64,000 bases of DNA from Letharia columbiana (taxonomy: Eukaryota > Ascomycota > Lecanoromycetes > Lecanorales > Parmeliaceae): the NCBI RefSeq assembly GCF_014066305.1, contig NW_023501041.1:1-64000 (forward strand), read 5' to 3'. This document shows positions 52,801-64,000 of the stretch, piece after piece. Position numbers and translations under genes: made by a program. A model generated the notes under the pieces. That model had not been told where the DNA came from, did no database searches, and saw only the letters and a program-made list of their open reading frames with translations. Numbering within the stretch: position 1 is the stretch's first letter; every line of letters begins with the position of its first letter.

Positions 52801-53469
52801 TTTAATTTAAATATTTATTTTAATCTTATTTTAAAAAAAGATTAATAATATTTTTATATATTTAAATAGCTCTAAATAGAGTTTATATATTTATATATTT
52901 TTTATTTAATAATATCTAGAATAATAGATCGAGAAATAAGAAATAAAAATTTAGATTTATAATAACGAGTATATTTATATAAAGTAAATCTCCGCGCGAA
53001 ATCTCTTTTTAATATTAAAAAAATCAATTTAGTAGCAAATTTGAAAATTCTTAAATTATATACTTTTTAAAACTTTAAATTACTTAATTTTTTTGAAATT
53101 TTATAGAATAAAATTTTTTAAAAGAAAATATAAAGAATAATAATATTATAACGAAGAAAGTTCTTAATTTATTAATAATTATATATAATAATTTTTATTT
53201 AAAAAACTCTAAATAATATTTTTAATATTTTTATATTACTAAATAGCTCTTAAAATTCTCTATTACTATACGTATTTAAAATTATAAATTTTAAATAATA
53301 ATAATAAATACTAGCTTATCGAGATTTCTTTATATAAGTAATTCTATATTAAATCGATATTTTTATTTAATAATATAATAATTTATAATTACTTTTTCGT
53401 TAAGATTATATTATTAAATAACCTTTTTTTATTTTTATAAATATTATTATATAAAATTATATATTAATT
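49817..53469. other. RIP-degraded repeat body
   Basis: Matches 60931-64000 as far as the window goes. Two related sub-units of about 1.1 kb lie inside, marked by AACTCGAACTTCGAATCTTTTAGTAA at about 50695 and 51810. From about 52530 another 1.1-kb unit repeats the sequence at about 43935. No gene supported. Confidence 0.6.
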
Positions 53470-55855
53470 TTAAATTATTTTAAAAGATAATTCGAGAATA
53501 ATTAAACGCTAATATACGATTTTATTAAATAATTAAATACTCGATAATAACTATCTTTTTATTTTTATATCGTTAAATAGCCCTTAATTAGAGCTATAAA
53601 TTATCTTATTTAAATATTTTTATTTTTTATAAATTCGTTATTAACGTTAAGATTTTAGATAGAGATATTAAAATACTCGCTTATTTTTTATATTATCTAT
53701 AACTTTTTAAATATTAATAGTAAAAATATAAACTTAAATATTATTATTAATCGTTTTTTTATAGATTTTAGCGATATAATAAAAAAAAGATATTTTAAGA
53801 ATTTAAAAAAGTAACGACGATATAACTCGAACTCTCGATCTTATTTACTTAAAAATAAAAAAAAGTTTCTTATTTATAATATCGCTACGAGTTAAGATAG
53901 CTATATCGTAAGTAGAGAATAAAATAAATTCCTCTATTATATAATATAAAGAAAATAAATTATTTAATATATTAATAATTTCTTTAATATAAGATAATAA
54001 GTATTATTTTAATAGATTATAACTCTAATATTACGCGATTTTTAAAATTTAAATTTTATTAAAAATCGCTAACTAAGTATAACTAACTCTAAATTTAAAT
54101 TTTTTCTTAAATATATTTTATATATAAGACGAAATAAATTTCTAAGCTAAGAGTTTCTCTTAACGCGAAAAATAATCGATATATATATAGAAATTTATTA
54201 TTTTAAATAACGAATATAGAAGTAAATCTATTTAAAAAATACGCGTTAAAATCTTAGAGTTATCTAAATTATTTTAAAAGATAATTTAAGAATAATTAAA
54301 CGCTAATATACGATTTTATTAAATAATTAAATACTCGATAATAATTATCTTTTTATTTTAATATCGTTAAATAGCTCTTAATTAGAGCTATAAATTATCT
54401 TATTTAAATATTTTTATTTATTATAAATTCGTTATTAACGTTAAGATTTTAGATAGAGATATTAAAATACTCGCTTATTTTTTATATTATCTATAACTTT
54501 TCAAATATTAATAATAAAAATATAAACTTAAATATTATTATTAATTATTTTTTTTATAGAGTTTAGCGATATAATAAAAAAAAGATATTTTAAGAATTTA
54601 AAAAAGTAACGACGATATAACTCGAACTCTCGATCTTATTTATTTAAAAAATTAAAAAAAATTTCTTATTTATAATACGATTACGAGTTAGATAATTATA
54701 TTATAAGTAAAAAATAAAATAATTTTATCTATTTTATTATATAAAGAAAATAAATTATTTAATATATTAATAATTTCTTTAATATAAGATAATAAGTATT
54801 ATTTTAATAGATTATAACTCTAAAATTACGCGATTTTTAAAATTTAAATTTTATTAAAAATTACTAACTAAGTATAACTATTATTTTTTTTAAATTTTTT
54901 AAATATATTTTATATATAGAGCGAAATAAATTTCTAAGCTAAGAATTTCTCTTAACGCGAATAATAATCGATATATATATAGAAATTTATTATTTTAAAT
55001 AACGAATATAAAAGTAAATCTATTTAAAAAATACGCGTTAAAATCTTAGAGTTATCTAAATTATTTTAAAAGATAATTCGAGAATAATTAAACGCTAATA
55101 TACGATTTTATTAAATAATTAAATACTCGATAATAATTATCTTTTCGTTTTAATATCGTTAAATCGCTCTTAATTAGAGCTATAAATATCTTAACTCTAA
55201 ATTTTTTTATTTATTATAAATTCGTTATTAGCGTTAAGGTTTTAGATAGAGATATTAAAATACTCGCTTATTTTTTATATTATCTATAACTTTTCAAATA
55301 TTAATAATAAAAATATAAACTTAAATATTATTATTAATTATTTTTTTTATAGAGTTTAGCGATATAATAAAAAAAAGATATTTTAAGAATTTAAAAAAGT
55401 AGCGACGATATAACTCGAACTCTCGATCTTATTTATTTAAAAATTAAAAAAAATTTCTTACTTATAATATAACTATAGGTTAGATAGCTATATTATAATA
55501 AAAGAATAAAATAATTTTATCTATTTTATTATATAAAGAAAATAAATTATTTAATATATTAATAATTTCTTTAATATAAGATAATAAGTATTATTTTAAT
55601 AGATTATAACTCTAAAATTACGCGATTATTAAATTTTAAATTTTATTAAAAATTACTAATTAAGTATAACTAAATTTTTTTTTAAGTTTCTTAAATATAT
55701 TTTATATATAGAGCGAAATAAATTTCTAAGTAAAGGGTTTCTCTTCGCGCGAAAAGTAATCGATATATATATAGAAATTTATTATTTTAAATAACGAATA
55801 TAGAAGTAAATCTATTTAAAAAATATACGTTAAAATTCTAAGATTCTTAAGTTTT
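53470..55855. repeat. 794-bp tandem repeat, three units
   Basis: Three direct units marked by TATAACTCGAACTCTCGATC at 53821, 54616 and 55409 (spacings 795 and 793). Each also holds an inverted partner sequence further on, ACGAGTTA...TATCGTAAGT in the least damaged first unit. All are RIP-mutated. The motif resembles a tRNA B box, but no acceptor and T arm fit together, so it is not called a tRNA. Confidence 0.85.
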
Positions 55856-58253
55856 TTTATATATTTTTTTCAAATTTTTTATTTTAAATAATAAAAAAAA
55901 TTAATTAAATATTTAATTTTATTTAAAATATCTTAATTCTAAATAAATTAATTCTAGAGCTATTTATAAAATTTTAATTTTTATATATAATATTAACTAA
56001 GTAATACTATTATTTTTTTTAATTTTTAAATTATATTAATTATTCGTTATAGAAAATAAAATTATAATATAAAGTTCTCTTAGCGTCGACGAGTTAAGAA
56101 AACGACTTTATATATAGACTTTAATATTTTTTTAAAAAATAACTATAAGATTAAATTTCGCGATATAAGGGGCGCTATATAGCCCTAGCTTAAGAGCTAT
56201 TTAAATCTAAAAAAATAAAGAAATTCTATTTAAAAAAAAAAGCGTATTTTATTTAAATATAAAAGTTATAATAAAATGCGCCTTATTATAAATATCGAGC
56301 TAAGAAATTTCGAGTATTTTCTAAATCGATTAAGTCGAAATATAATTAAATAGAAGATTTATAAAGAGTAGAAATCGAGTAGAAGTAATAAGATTAGAAA
56401 TAAAACTTTAAAAATCTAATATTAAGAATTCGATAATTCTACTATATAAAATCTAATTATTATTTTAATCGATTTAATTAATAATAATAATATTTTAAGT
56501 AATATTTATATTATAAATTTTAAAATTTAATAACTAAGCGATAGAAGTATTAGTTTTATAAATAAGAAATTTATTTATTATAAAAGTTAGTCGTTTTAGT
56601 AATTTTTATTACTTTAATTCTAATTTCAAAAAATTCGAATTATCTAAATTCGAATTTAAGTTTTTATTATTAATTTATATATTAGCTATAATAGCGATAT
56701 TCTTATAACTATATTATAGAATAAAAAATTAACTAACTTTTAAAATAGCTAATATCTTTAATAGATAGATATTAATATTATAAAAATCTTTTTTTATAAT
56801 ATTTAAAATAATTATAGTAATAATAAATAAATATTAAATCTTATCGATTTCGATAGAATTATTAAGTAATAATATATAAAAATCGAGAAGAGATTTTAGT
56901 ATTCTATTTAATTTGAAAATAGTTAATCGTTTTTATATTAATATTCGACTTATTTTTATCTTATTATTATTACTAAAACTATTAATATTATTAAAATTTA
57001 ATTTAATATTATCGAGTATATTAAAAATAGCGAGAGATTTTTAAAAGAAAGAGATTTTTTTTTAAAAGTTCTCTTAACTCTTAATATCTTTTAAGTAAGT
57101 TTTAAGATAATTATATATTATATTTTAGATCGTATTAAAGATATATTAAGATCTTAAAAAAGATATTTCGTAATAATCGTTTATACAAAAAAAGAAGTTA
57201 AGAATTTATTTTTAAAAATAATTATATTCTAGAATTTAACTAAGATCTTAATATATTTAAAAGAATTTAACTCGATATTAAATAAGCTCGATTCGAGCGA
57301 TTTAAAAATATATAAATATAATTATAATTAAAAGAAGTTATTAATTAACCTCGATAAGAAGATCGAAATATTCTTAAAGAATTTATAATAATAAAGTATT
57401 TAAATTAGTAATTAGATTAAGTAGAAATAGTCTTTCTAGATTATTTAATATATCTAATTATTATATATAATCTAGCTAAGATATAAAATTATCGAAATAA
57501 TTTCTCTAAATTTTTCGAATTTCGTTAAGTTAAATATTTTAAAAATTAATATATATAATTTTTTACTTATTATTCTAAGTATCTAAATCTAAAAGTATAT
57601 TAATAAAGTATTTTATATATAGATTATAGTCTAAAATATCTTAGAAATCGATCTCGATATTAATAGTTTATTTCGAGAATCTCTTATTCTCTAATTTATT
57701 TTTCGACTTACTTTAAATTCTTATAGATTTAAAATTTCGATATCGTTAATAAGTAGAATATAAGATATAAGTAATTTAAAAGTATTCGTAATTAGAAGTA
57801 GAATAAAAGAATTATTAATAAGAAATATTCGTATTTTATAAAACTTCGCCGTTTTTTCGTATTTTATCGTCTTTCGATTTTAGATTTATTTACTTATAAT
57901 AATATTAATAATAATCTTAAATATCTTTTCGATTTTTAATAATATAATTATATTTTAAATAGCGAAATTCGTTATAATAGAGAGTAAGTTTAGAGAAAAA
58001 ATTCGAATTTTTAAATAATCGATTAATTTCCTCGCTAATTTTACTATTTTAATAAATTAAATTTAGCTATTATTAAATCTTATAATAAATACTATTTCGT
58101 ATATCTTAATTAAGTCGATAAAATAAATTTTTAAAGTAAGAATTAATAGTTAAAGAAAGTAAAGCGAAATTATATTTAATATAAGCTATAAAATCGATAT
58201 TACAAATTTAAGTTATATACTTTATTATAATAAATAATAAGTTATTAATATAG
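55856..58253. other. RIP-degraded DNA, no recognisable gene
   Basis: Single copy in this window apart from the first few hundred bases, which resemble 52200-52500. A small GC-rich palindrome, GCTATATAGC inside GGGC...GCCC, lies at about 56169-56184. No coding region, RNA or array supported. Confidence 0.55.
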
Positions 58254-59495
58254 TAGATCTAAATATCTACTATATAATATTTAAATAAATAATATTTTAA
58301 TAATAATAAGAAGAAGTATAAGTAATATCTTCGAAGAGATATTATTAAATTCTTAATATCTAGCGCTTAAACGAAGTTTAAGCGATAATATTTTAATATT
58401 TATAATTTAAATTTTAAATTAAGTATTAAAATTAATATAGAGTTTTTAATAGAATTTAAAGAAGATTAAAATATTAATAATTAAATCGTTTCTTTATATA
58501 ATTTAATAATTATTAAAAATATCTATATAGAATATTAGAAATAAAATATAAAGATCTTAATATCTATTAAAACATTTAAATTTTAACTCTTAATAAATTA
58601 AAATAAGATTTTTAGCGTATTTAATTTAAATATTTAATTAAATTTTATTTTAAAAGAAAATTAAGAATATTTTTATATATTTAAATAACTCTAAGCTAAG
58701 TTTATATATATATATATTATTTATATAAGAATATCTTAAATATTAGATTAAGAAATAAGAAATAAAGATTAAGATTTATAATAGCGGGTATACTTATACT
58801 TAGTAAATCTCCGCGATAAAACTATTCTTAATATTAAAAAAATTAATTTAAGAGTAAATTTAAAAATTTTAAAATCTAATATTTTTTATTACTTTAAATT
58901 ATATTATTTTTTTTAAAATTTTATAGAATATAAATTCTTAAAGAAATTATAAAGAATAATAATATTATAACGAAGAAATATTTAAGTCTTAATAATAATT
59001 ATATATAATAATTTTTATTTAAATAATTTATAATTACTTTCTTAATATTATTAAATCGTTAAATAGCTTTTAAAAAGCTTTATAATTATATATATTTAAA
59101 GTTATATATTTTAAATATTAATAAGAAATAATAGCTTATCTAGATTTTTTTATATAATAATTCTAAATTAAATCGACGTTTTAATTTAATAATATAATAA
59201 TTTATAATTATATTCTCATTATTATTAAATCGTTAGATAATTCTTCTTTATATTTATAAGTAATATTATATAAAATTATATATTAATATTAATATTATTT
59301 TTAAAGATTATTTAAAAATAATAAAATATTAATATATAATTTTATTAAATAAATAAATATTCGATAATAAAGATATTTTTATTTTAACGACGTGAAATAG
59401 CTTTTAATAAACTCTATAATTAGTTATATCTATATTAAAATATTTATTATATATTTATTATTAATATTAAAATTATATATAAAGATATTAAATTA

Positions 59496-60437
59496 ATTTC
59501 TATTTAAAGAAAACTATACTTATAATAAATATATCTCTAATTTCTCTATATATAATAAATATTTTTAATTTAATTTAATATATATTAAATAAAATTTATA
59601 TATAATTTTATATTAGATTTTAAATCTTAATATCTTATTTATATTAAAATAATAAGACTTTAAAAAAAACTATAAACGCTATTATTTTATTTAGTTATAT
59701 TTTATTTATAATTTTTATATATTAATATAACTTTAATTTATTAATATTTAAAATTCGATTAAGAGGAGAATAAAAAATATCTTATTAATTTTATTTTTAA
59801 TATTAATAAATTTCTATTTAAAGAAAATTATATTTATATTAAATATATCTCTAATTTCTCTATATATAATAAATATTTTTAATTTAATTTAATATATATT
59901 AAATAAAATTTATATATAATTTTATATTAGATTTTAAATCTTAATATCTTATTTACGTTAAAATAATAAGACTTTAAAAAAGATTATAAACGCTATTATT
60001 TTAGCGAGTTATATTTTATTTATAATTTTTATATATTAATATAACTTTAATTTATCGATATTTAAGACTCGATTAAGAGGAGAATAAAAAATATCTTATT
60101 AATTTTATTTTTAATATCGATAAATTTCTATTTAAAGAAAATTATATTTATATTAAATATATCTCTAATTCTTTTATATATATATATTATTTTTATCTTA
60201 ATCTTATATATATTAAGTAATTTTTATATATAATTTTATATTAAAGATTAAATCTTAATATCTTATTTATATTAAAAAGATAAGACTTTAAGAAAGACTA
60301 TAAATACTATTATTTTATCGAGTTATATTTTATTTATAGTTTTTATATATTAATATAACTCTAATTTATTAATATTTAAAATTTAATTAAAAAGAGATTA
60401 AAAAATATTTTATTAATAATATTTCTAATAATAATAA
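59496..60437. repeat. 314-bp satellite, three units
   Basis: AAACGCTATTATTTTA or its mutated form at 59674, 59988 and 60302, exactly 314 bp apart. Same family and flanks as the seven-unit array at 45063. The third unit has lost the CGCTA arm of the hairpin (AAATACTATT) by RIP. Confidence 0.93.
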
Positions 60438-60804
60438 TTTTTTTTTTAAATTAGAAAAATATTTTATATAATTTTAAAGATATTATATTTATAATTATTA
60501 TTAAAAAATATTTTCTAAAAATTTAACTCTAGCTATATCTTTTTAAATATTAAGATAAAAATAATAAAAAATATATTTATATAAAGTATTTTCGATATTA
60601 ATTTTAATAATATATAAATATCTATTAGATTTAATTTTATAATATTCTTCTATCTAAGAAATTTGAACTCTATATCTTCTTAGCGTAAAGAATTTTAAAA
60701 CTTAATAACTTTTCTTTATATTTATTAAATCTTATAATTCTAATATTATTATATTATTTTAAATAAACTTTATTTATAAAGTAAAAAAGTATATATAAAT
60801 ATAT

Positions 60805-60930
60805 TAAGTCTATCGAAATTCGAACTCGAGATCTTAATTTTTAATTTTATTATATTTTATATAAATAATAAATTATATTATATATATAGTTTATAAAGAA
60901 AACTATACTCTATTATTAAGCTATAGACTT
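60805..60930 (-). tRNA. Decayed intron-containing tRNA gene, copy 2 (pseudogene)
   Basis: Same length (126 bp) and layout as 49691-49816. The acceptor stem AAGTCTA/TAGACTT and the T arm are identical. The D arm has one further change (AGT to AAT). The anticodon stem reads TAGTT/AATTA, keeping the G lost in copy 1 but with C changed to T opposite it. Together the two copies point to TAGTT/AACTA as the original stem. The loop again reads (T)TCTTT, compatible with CTT. The intron is more mutated. T6 lies at 60783-60788, at a distance similar to copy 1. Non-functional by appearance. Confidence 0.6.
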
Positions 60931-63900
60931 AATTTAAATATTAGAAATATAATTATAATAATATATAAAGAGTTTATAATTATATAATAAATAATTTATA
61001 TTTATATTATAGATAATTAAAATAATATTAATATTAACTTTTTTAATAAAAAAGTTTTAATTAATTTTAAAATTATATTAATATATTTTACTTTTATATA
61101 TAAGAAATTTATTTAATATATATATAATTTTTAATTTTTAATTTTAAAAATTGAAATTCTATTTTTTTATCTCGAATTAATTTAATTCTAATATCTTTTA
61201 TAAAGATAATTATATATTATATATTTAATATTCTTTTATTATTAAATTTATCTACGTTTATATTATATTCTTTATTATATAAGTTTTTAAATCGATATTA
61301 TAAATATTAATTTTAAATTAATTAGAAGTATTTAATATCTAATATTAAGTAATTAATTAATATTTTAATTTTAATAATTATATAATTAGATATAATATTT
61401 TTAAAACTTCTATATTATTAAATTCGCTTAAATTTTTATTATATTATAAATTATTTAAATAATAAAATTATAAATAATTATAATTTAATATCTTAGAGTA
61501 TAATTAAATTATAAAATTTTAATTTATTATATAATACTATATAAGTAAATTTTATTTTAATTTTCGAAATTTTAAGTTTTATATAAAATATTAATTAAGT
61601 AATTTTATTATTTTTTTTAGATTTTAAAAGATATTAATTATTTAATATTAATAAAAATATCTTACTTAATCTTTATATTATATATAACTTTTTAAATATT
61701 AATAATAAAAATATAATTTATATATTATTATTAATCGTTTTTAATATAGAATTTAATAAAAGAATAAAATTTTAAATTTTTAAATTTTTAAAAAATATCT
61801 TTAGAGTAACTCGAATTTCGAATCTTTTAATAAGAAAAAAAAAAAAATATTCTTTATTTTATTATAATCTTTTATCTAAATAAAAAATTATATTAAGAAA
61901 AAGAATTTTTAATTTCTACTATTAAATTATATAGTAGAATAAAAATTATAAAATATAATAATAACTTTAAAAGAGTAATTAAATCTTTCTTTAATAAATA
62001 AAAAGCGAAATAAAATATAATTTTTAAAATTTTAGATTTTATATATAGTTCTAACTAATTAAAATATATAATTTTTTAAAGTTTTTTAAATTTATTATAT
62101 AATTATTATTAAATAAATTAATAAGCTAAGAATATCTCTTAACGTCTTTCTATTTAAAATATATTTAAAAAAATATAATATTTTAAAAGATAATTATAAT
62201 AGTAAATAATTTTAAAAGATATATATTAAGATTATTAATTTCTAGAAGTTTTTATAATATTTTTTTATTTTTTTTATTCTAAATAGAATTAATACTTTAA
62301 TAAATATTTAAATTTAAAATTAATATTTTTAATATTAAATAATTTAATTTTAATAGAATTTAAAATTTTAAAATTCTTTATAATCTATAAAAGTTAAATT
62401 ATTATTATATTTTTAAATTTTAAATATTATTTTTTATTAAATAAGAATATTTAACGTCTAATATTAAGTAATTAATATCTTTATTTTAATAATAAAATAA
62501 TTATATATAATATTCTAAAAATTTAAATATTATTAAATTTATCTAAATTTTTATTATATTATAGATTATAAAAGTAATAAAAATATAAATAAATATAATT
62601 TAATATTTTAGAGTTTAATTAAGTTATAGAATTTTAATTTATTATATAATATTATATAAATAAATTTTACTTCGATTTTCGAAATTTTAATTTTTATATA
62701 AAATATTAACTAAGTAATTTTATTATTTTTTTTAGATTTTAAAAGATATTAATTATTTAATATTAATAAAAATATCTTACTTAATCTTTATATTATATAT
62801 AACTTTTTAAATATTAATAATAAAAATATAATTTATATATTATTATTAATTATTTTTAACGTAGAATTTAATAAAAGAATAAAAAAAAAAAAATTAAAAT
62901 ATTAAAAAAATATTCTTAGAATAACTCGAACTTCGAATCTTTTAATAAGAAAAAGAAAAAAAAATTCTTATTTTAATATAGTTTTTAATTAAAATATAAA
63001 TCTTAATTAAAGATTATATTAAGATAAAGAATTCTTAATATTCGCTATTAAAGTATATAATAAAATAATAAAATTTAATATAAACGCTAACTCGAAGTAA
63101 GATAATAACTATTATCTTAATAAATTATAATCGAAATATTAAATAAATTTTAAAAATTTAATTTTTATATATAATACTAACTAAGTACTATTAATATTTT
63201 TTTAAAATTTTTTAAATATATTATATATTTATTATTAGATAAATTAATAAGCTAAGAATTCTCTTAGTATTCTTTAACTTAAAGTATATATAAAAAGATT
63301 TTATATTTTAAATAATAACTCTATAAGTAAATCTTTTTAAAAAAAAAATTTAAAATTCTAAAATTTTATATTTTTTTTTAATATTTTTTTAATATTTTTT
63401 ATTTTAAATAAAGAAATTAAGTAATTAAATATTTAATTTTATTTTAAATATTTTAATAATAAATAGATTAGTTTTAATTAGATTTTTAAAATTTTTAAAT
63501 CTATAAATAATATTAATTAAATAAATATATTATTTTTTTATAAAATAAAATAAAATTATATATTAATTATAAGAAATAAAATAATTATATAAAGTTCTCT
63601 TAGCGTTAATAAATTAAGAAAATAATTTTATATATAGATATTAACGCTTAAGCGAAGTTTAAATAATAATATTTTAATATTTATAATTTAGATTTTAGAT
63701 CAAATATTAAAATTAATATAGAGTTTTTAATAGAATTTAAATAAGATTTAAATATATAGATTAAAAGTTAATATATTAATAACTTAATTATTTCTTTATA
63801 TAATTTAATAATTATTAAAAATATTTTTATAGAATAATCGAAATATAATATAATAGTTTTAATATTTATTAGAATATCTAAATTCTAACTCTAAATAAAT

Positions 63901-64000
63901 TAAAATAAGATTTTTAATATATTTAATTTAAATATTTATTTAAATCTTATTTTAAAAAAAAATTAAGAATATTTTTATATATTTAAATAGCTCTAAATAG

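Larger units (their letters stand above)
43823..52890. repeat. Large RIP-mutated segmental duplication, copy 1
   Basis: Aligns with 58254-64000 (initial offset 14431), allowing for four more 314-bp units and the 2063-bp mobile element here. Its two ends are related to each other: a unit of about 1.1 kb containing AATATAGAGTTTTTAATAGAATTTAAA occurs near 43935 and again near 52530. It carries a decayed tRNA gene. The right limit is set by the end of the window in copy 2, so homology may run further. Confidence 0.8.
58254..64000. repeat. Large RIP-mutated segmental duplication, copy 2 (cut by the window end)
   Basis: Homologous to 43823-52890 without the mobile element and with only three 314-bp units. 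It is generally more mutated than copy 1: sites that are CG or GC in copy 1 are often TA or AT here, for example in the tRNA relic. The site matching the island insertion, near 60350, is intact. Confidence 0.8.

Noticed and set aside
53811..53915. Possible second tRNA relic (ACGATAT/ATATCGT stem, B-box-like TTCGAGT)
   Set aside because: A 7-bp outer stem and a GCTA/TAGC inner stem can be drawn, but no T stem fits between the TTCGAGT loop and the acceptor strand, and the D loop has no GG or related bases.
1..64000. Mitochondrial or plastid genome
   Set aside because: High AT alone would allow it, but there are no organelle rRNA, tRNA sets or respiratory genes, and CpA/TpG-specific depletion with dead duplicates is a nuclear RIP pattern.

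Overview
The window is a stretch of fungal AT-isochore DNA (nuclear, filamentous ascomycete of the Pezizomycotina type) that has been mutated almost to saturation by repeat-induced point mutation (RIP). The evidence is direct. CpA and TpG are almost absent (bases 1-600 contain two CA and no TG), TpA is in great excess, and CpG and CpT survive. Stop codons fill all six frames, and the same damage affects both strands. I see no intact protein-coding gene. The window is a graveyard of duplicated elements, interrupted by three short patches of normal composition.

Layout. (1) 1-5000 and 8600-16808 are two copies of one composite repeat. Each is built from 220-bp and 713-bp tandem units and ends in a 34-bp satellite array (20 units at 4104-4783, 26 units at 15702-16585). 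Between them, 5000-8600 is a dead gene region with in-frame 37-codon repeats. (2) 16809-35467 is heavily decayed single- or low-copy DNA with minisatellites whose periods are often multiples of 3 (24 bp), others that are not (92 bp), and an LTR-like pair at 31137/33692. (3) 35468-39070 and 39079-42988 are two tandem 3.6-3.9 kb copies of an unidentified dead element carrying 18-codon repeats; the second copy holds a 434-bp unmutated insert. (4) 43823-52890 and 58254-64000 are copies of another large segment containing a 314-bp satellite (7 versus 3 units) and a decayed intron-containing tRNA gene. Between them lie three 794-bp tandem units (53470-55855).

The non-RIP islands at 13746-15471 and 47179-49241 are two copies of one mobile element. 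Comparison with RIP-mutated empty copies of both target sites shows insertion between A and T with no target-site duplication. On the minus strand the element runs from TC to CTTG, with a small hairpin 13 bases before the 3' end. That points to a non-autonomous Helitron-like element, although the terminal CTTG departs from the usual CTRR. It carries no transposition gene, only an expanding composite repeat of 253 bp (200 + 53). Both copies entered after the main RIP wave; copy 1 has since gained light RIP.

Nothing here shows a working operon or pathway. What can be read is history: duplication, RIP, more duplication, then insertion of the Helitron-like element.
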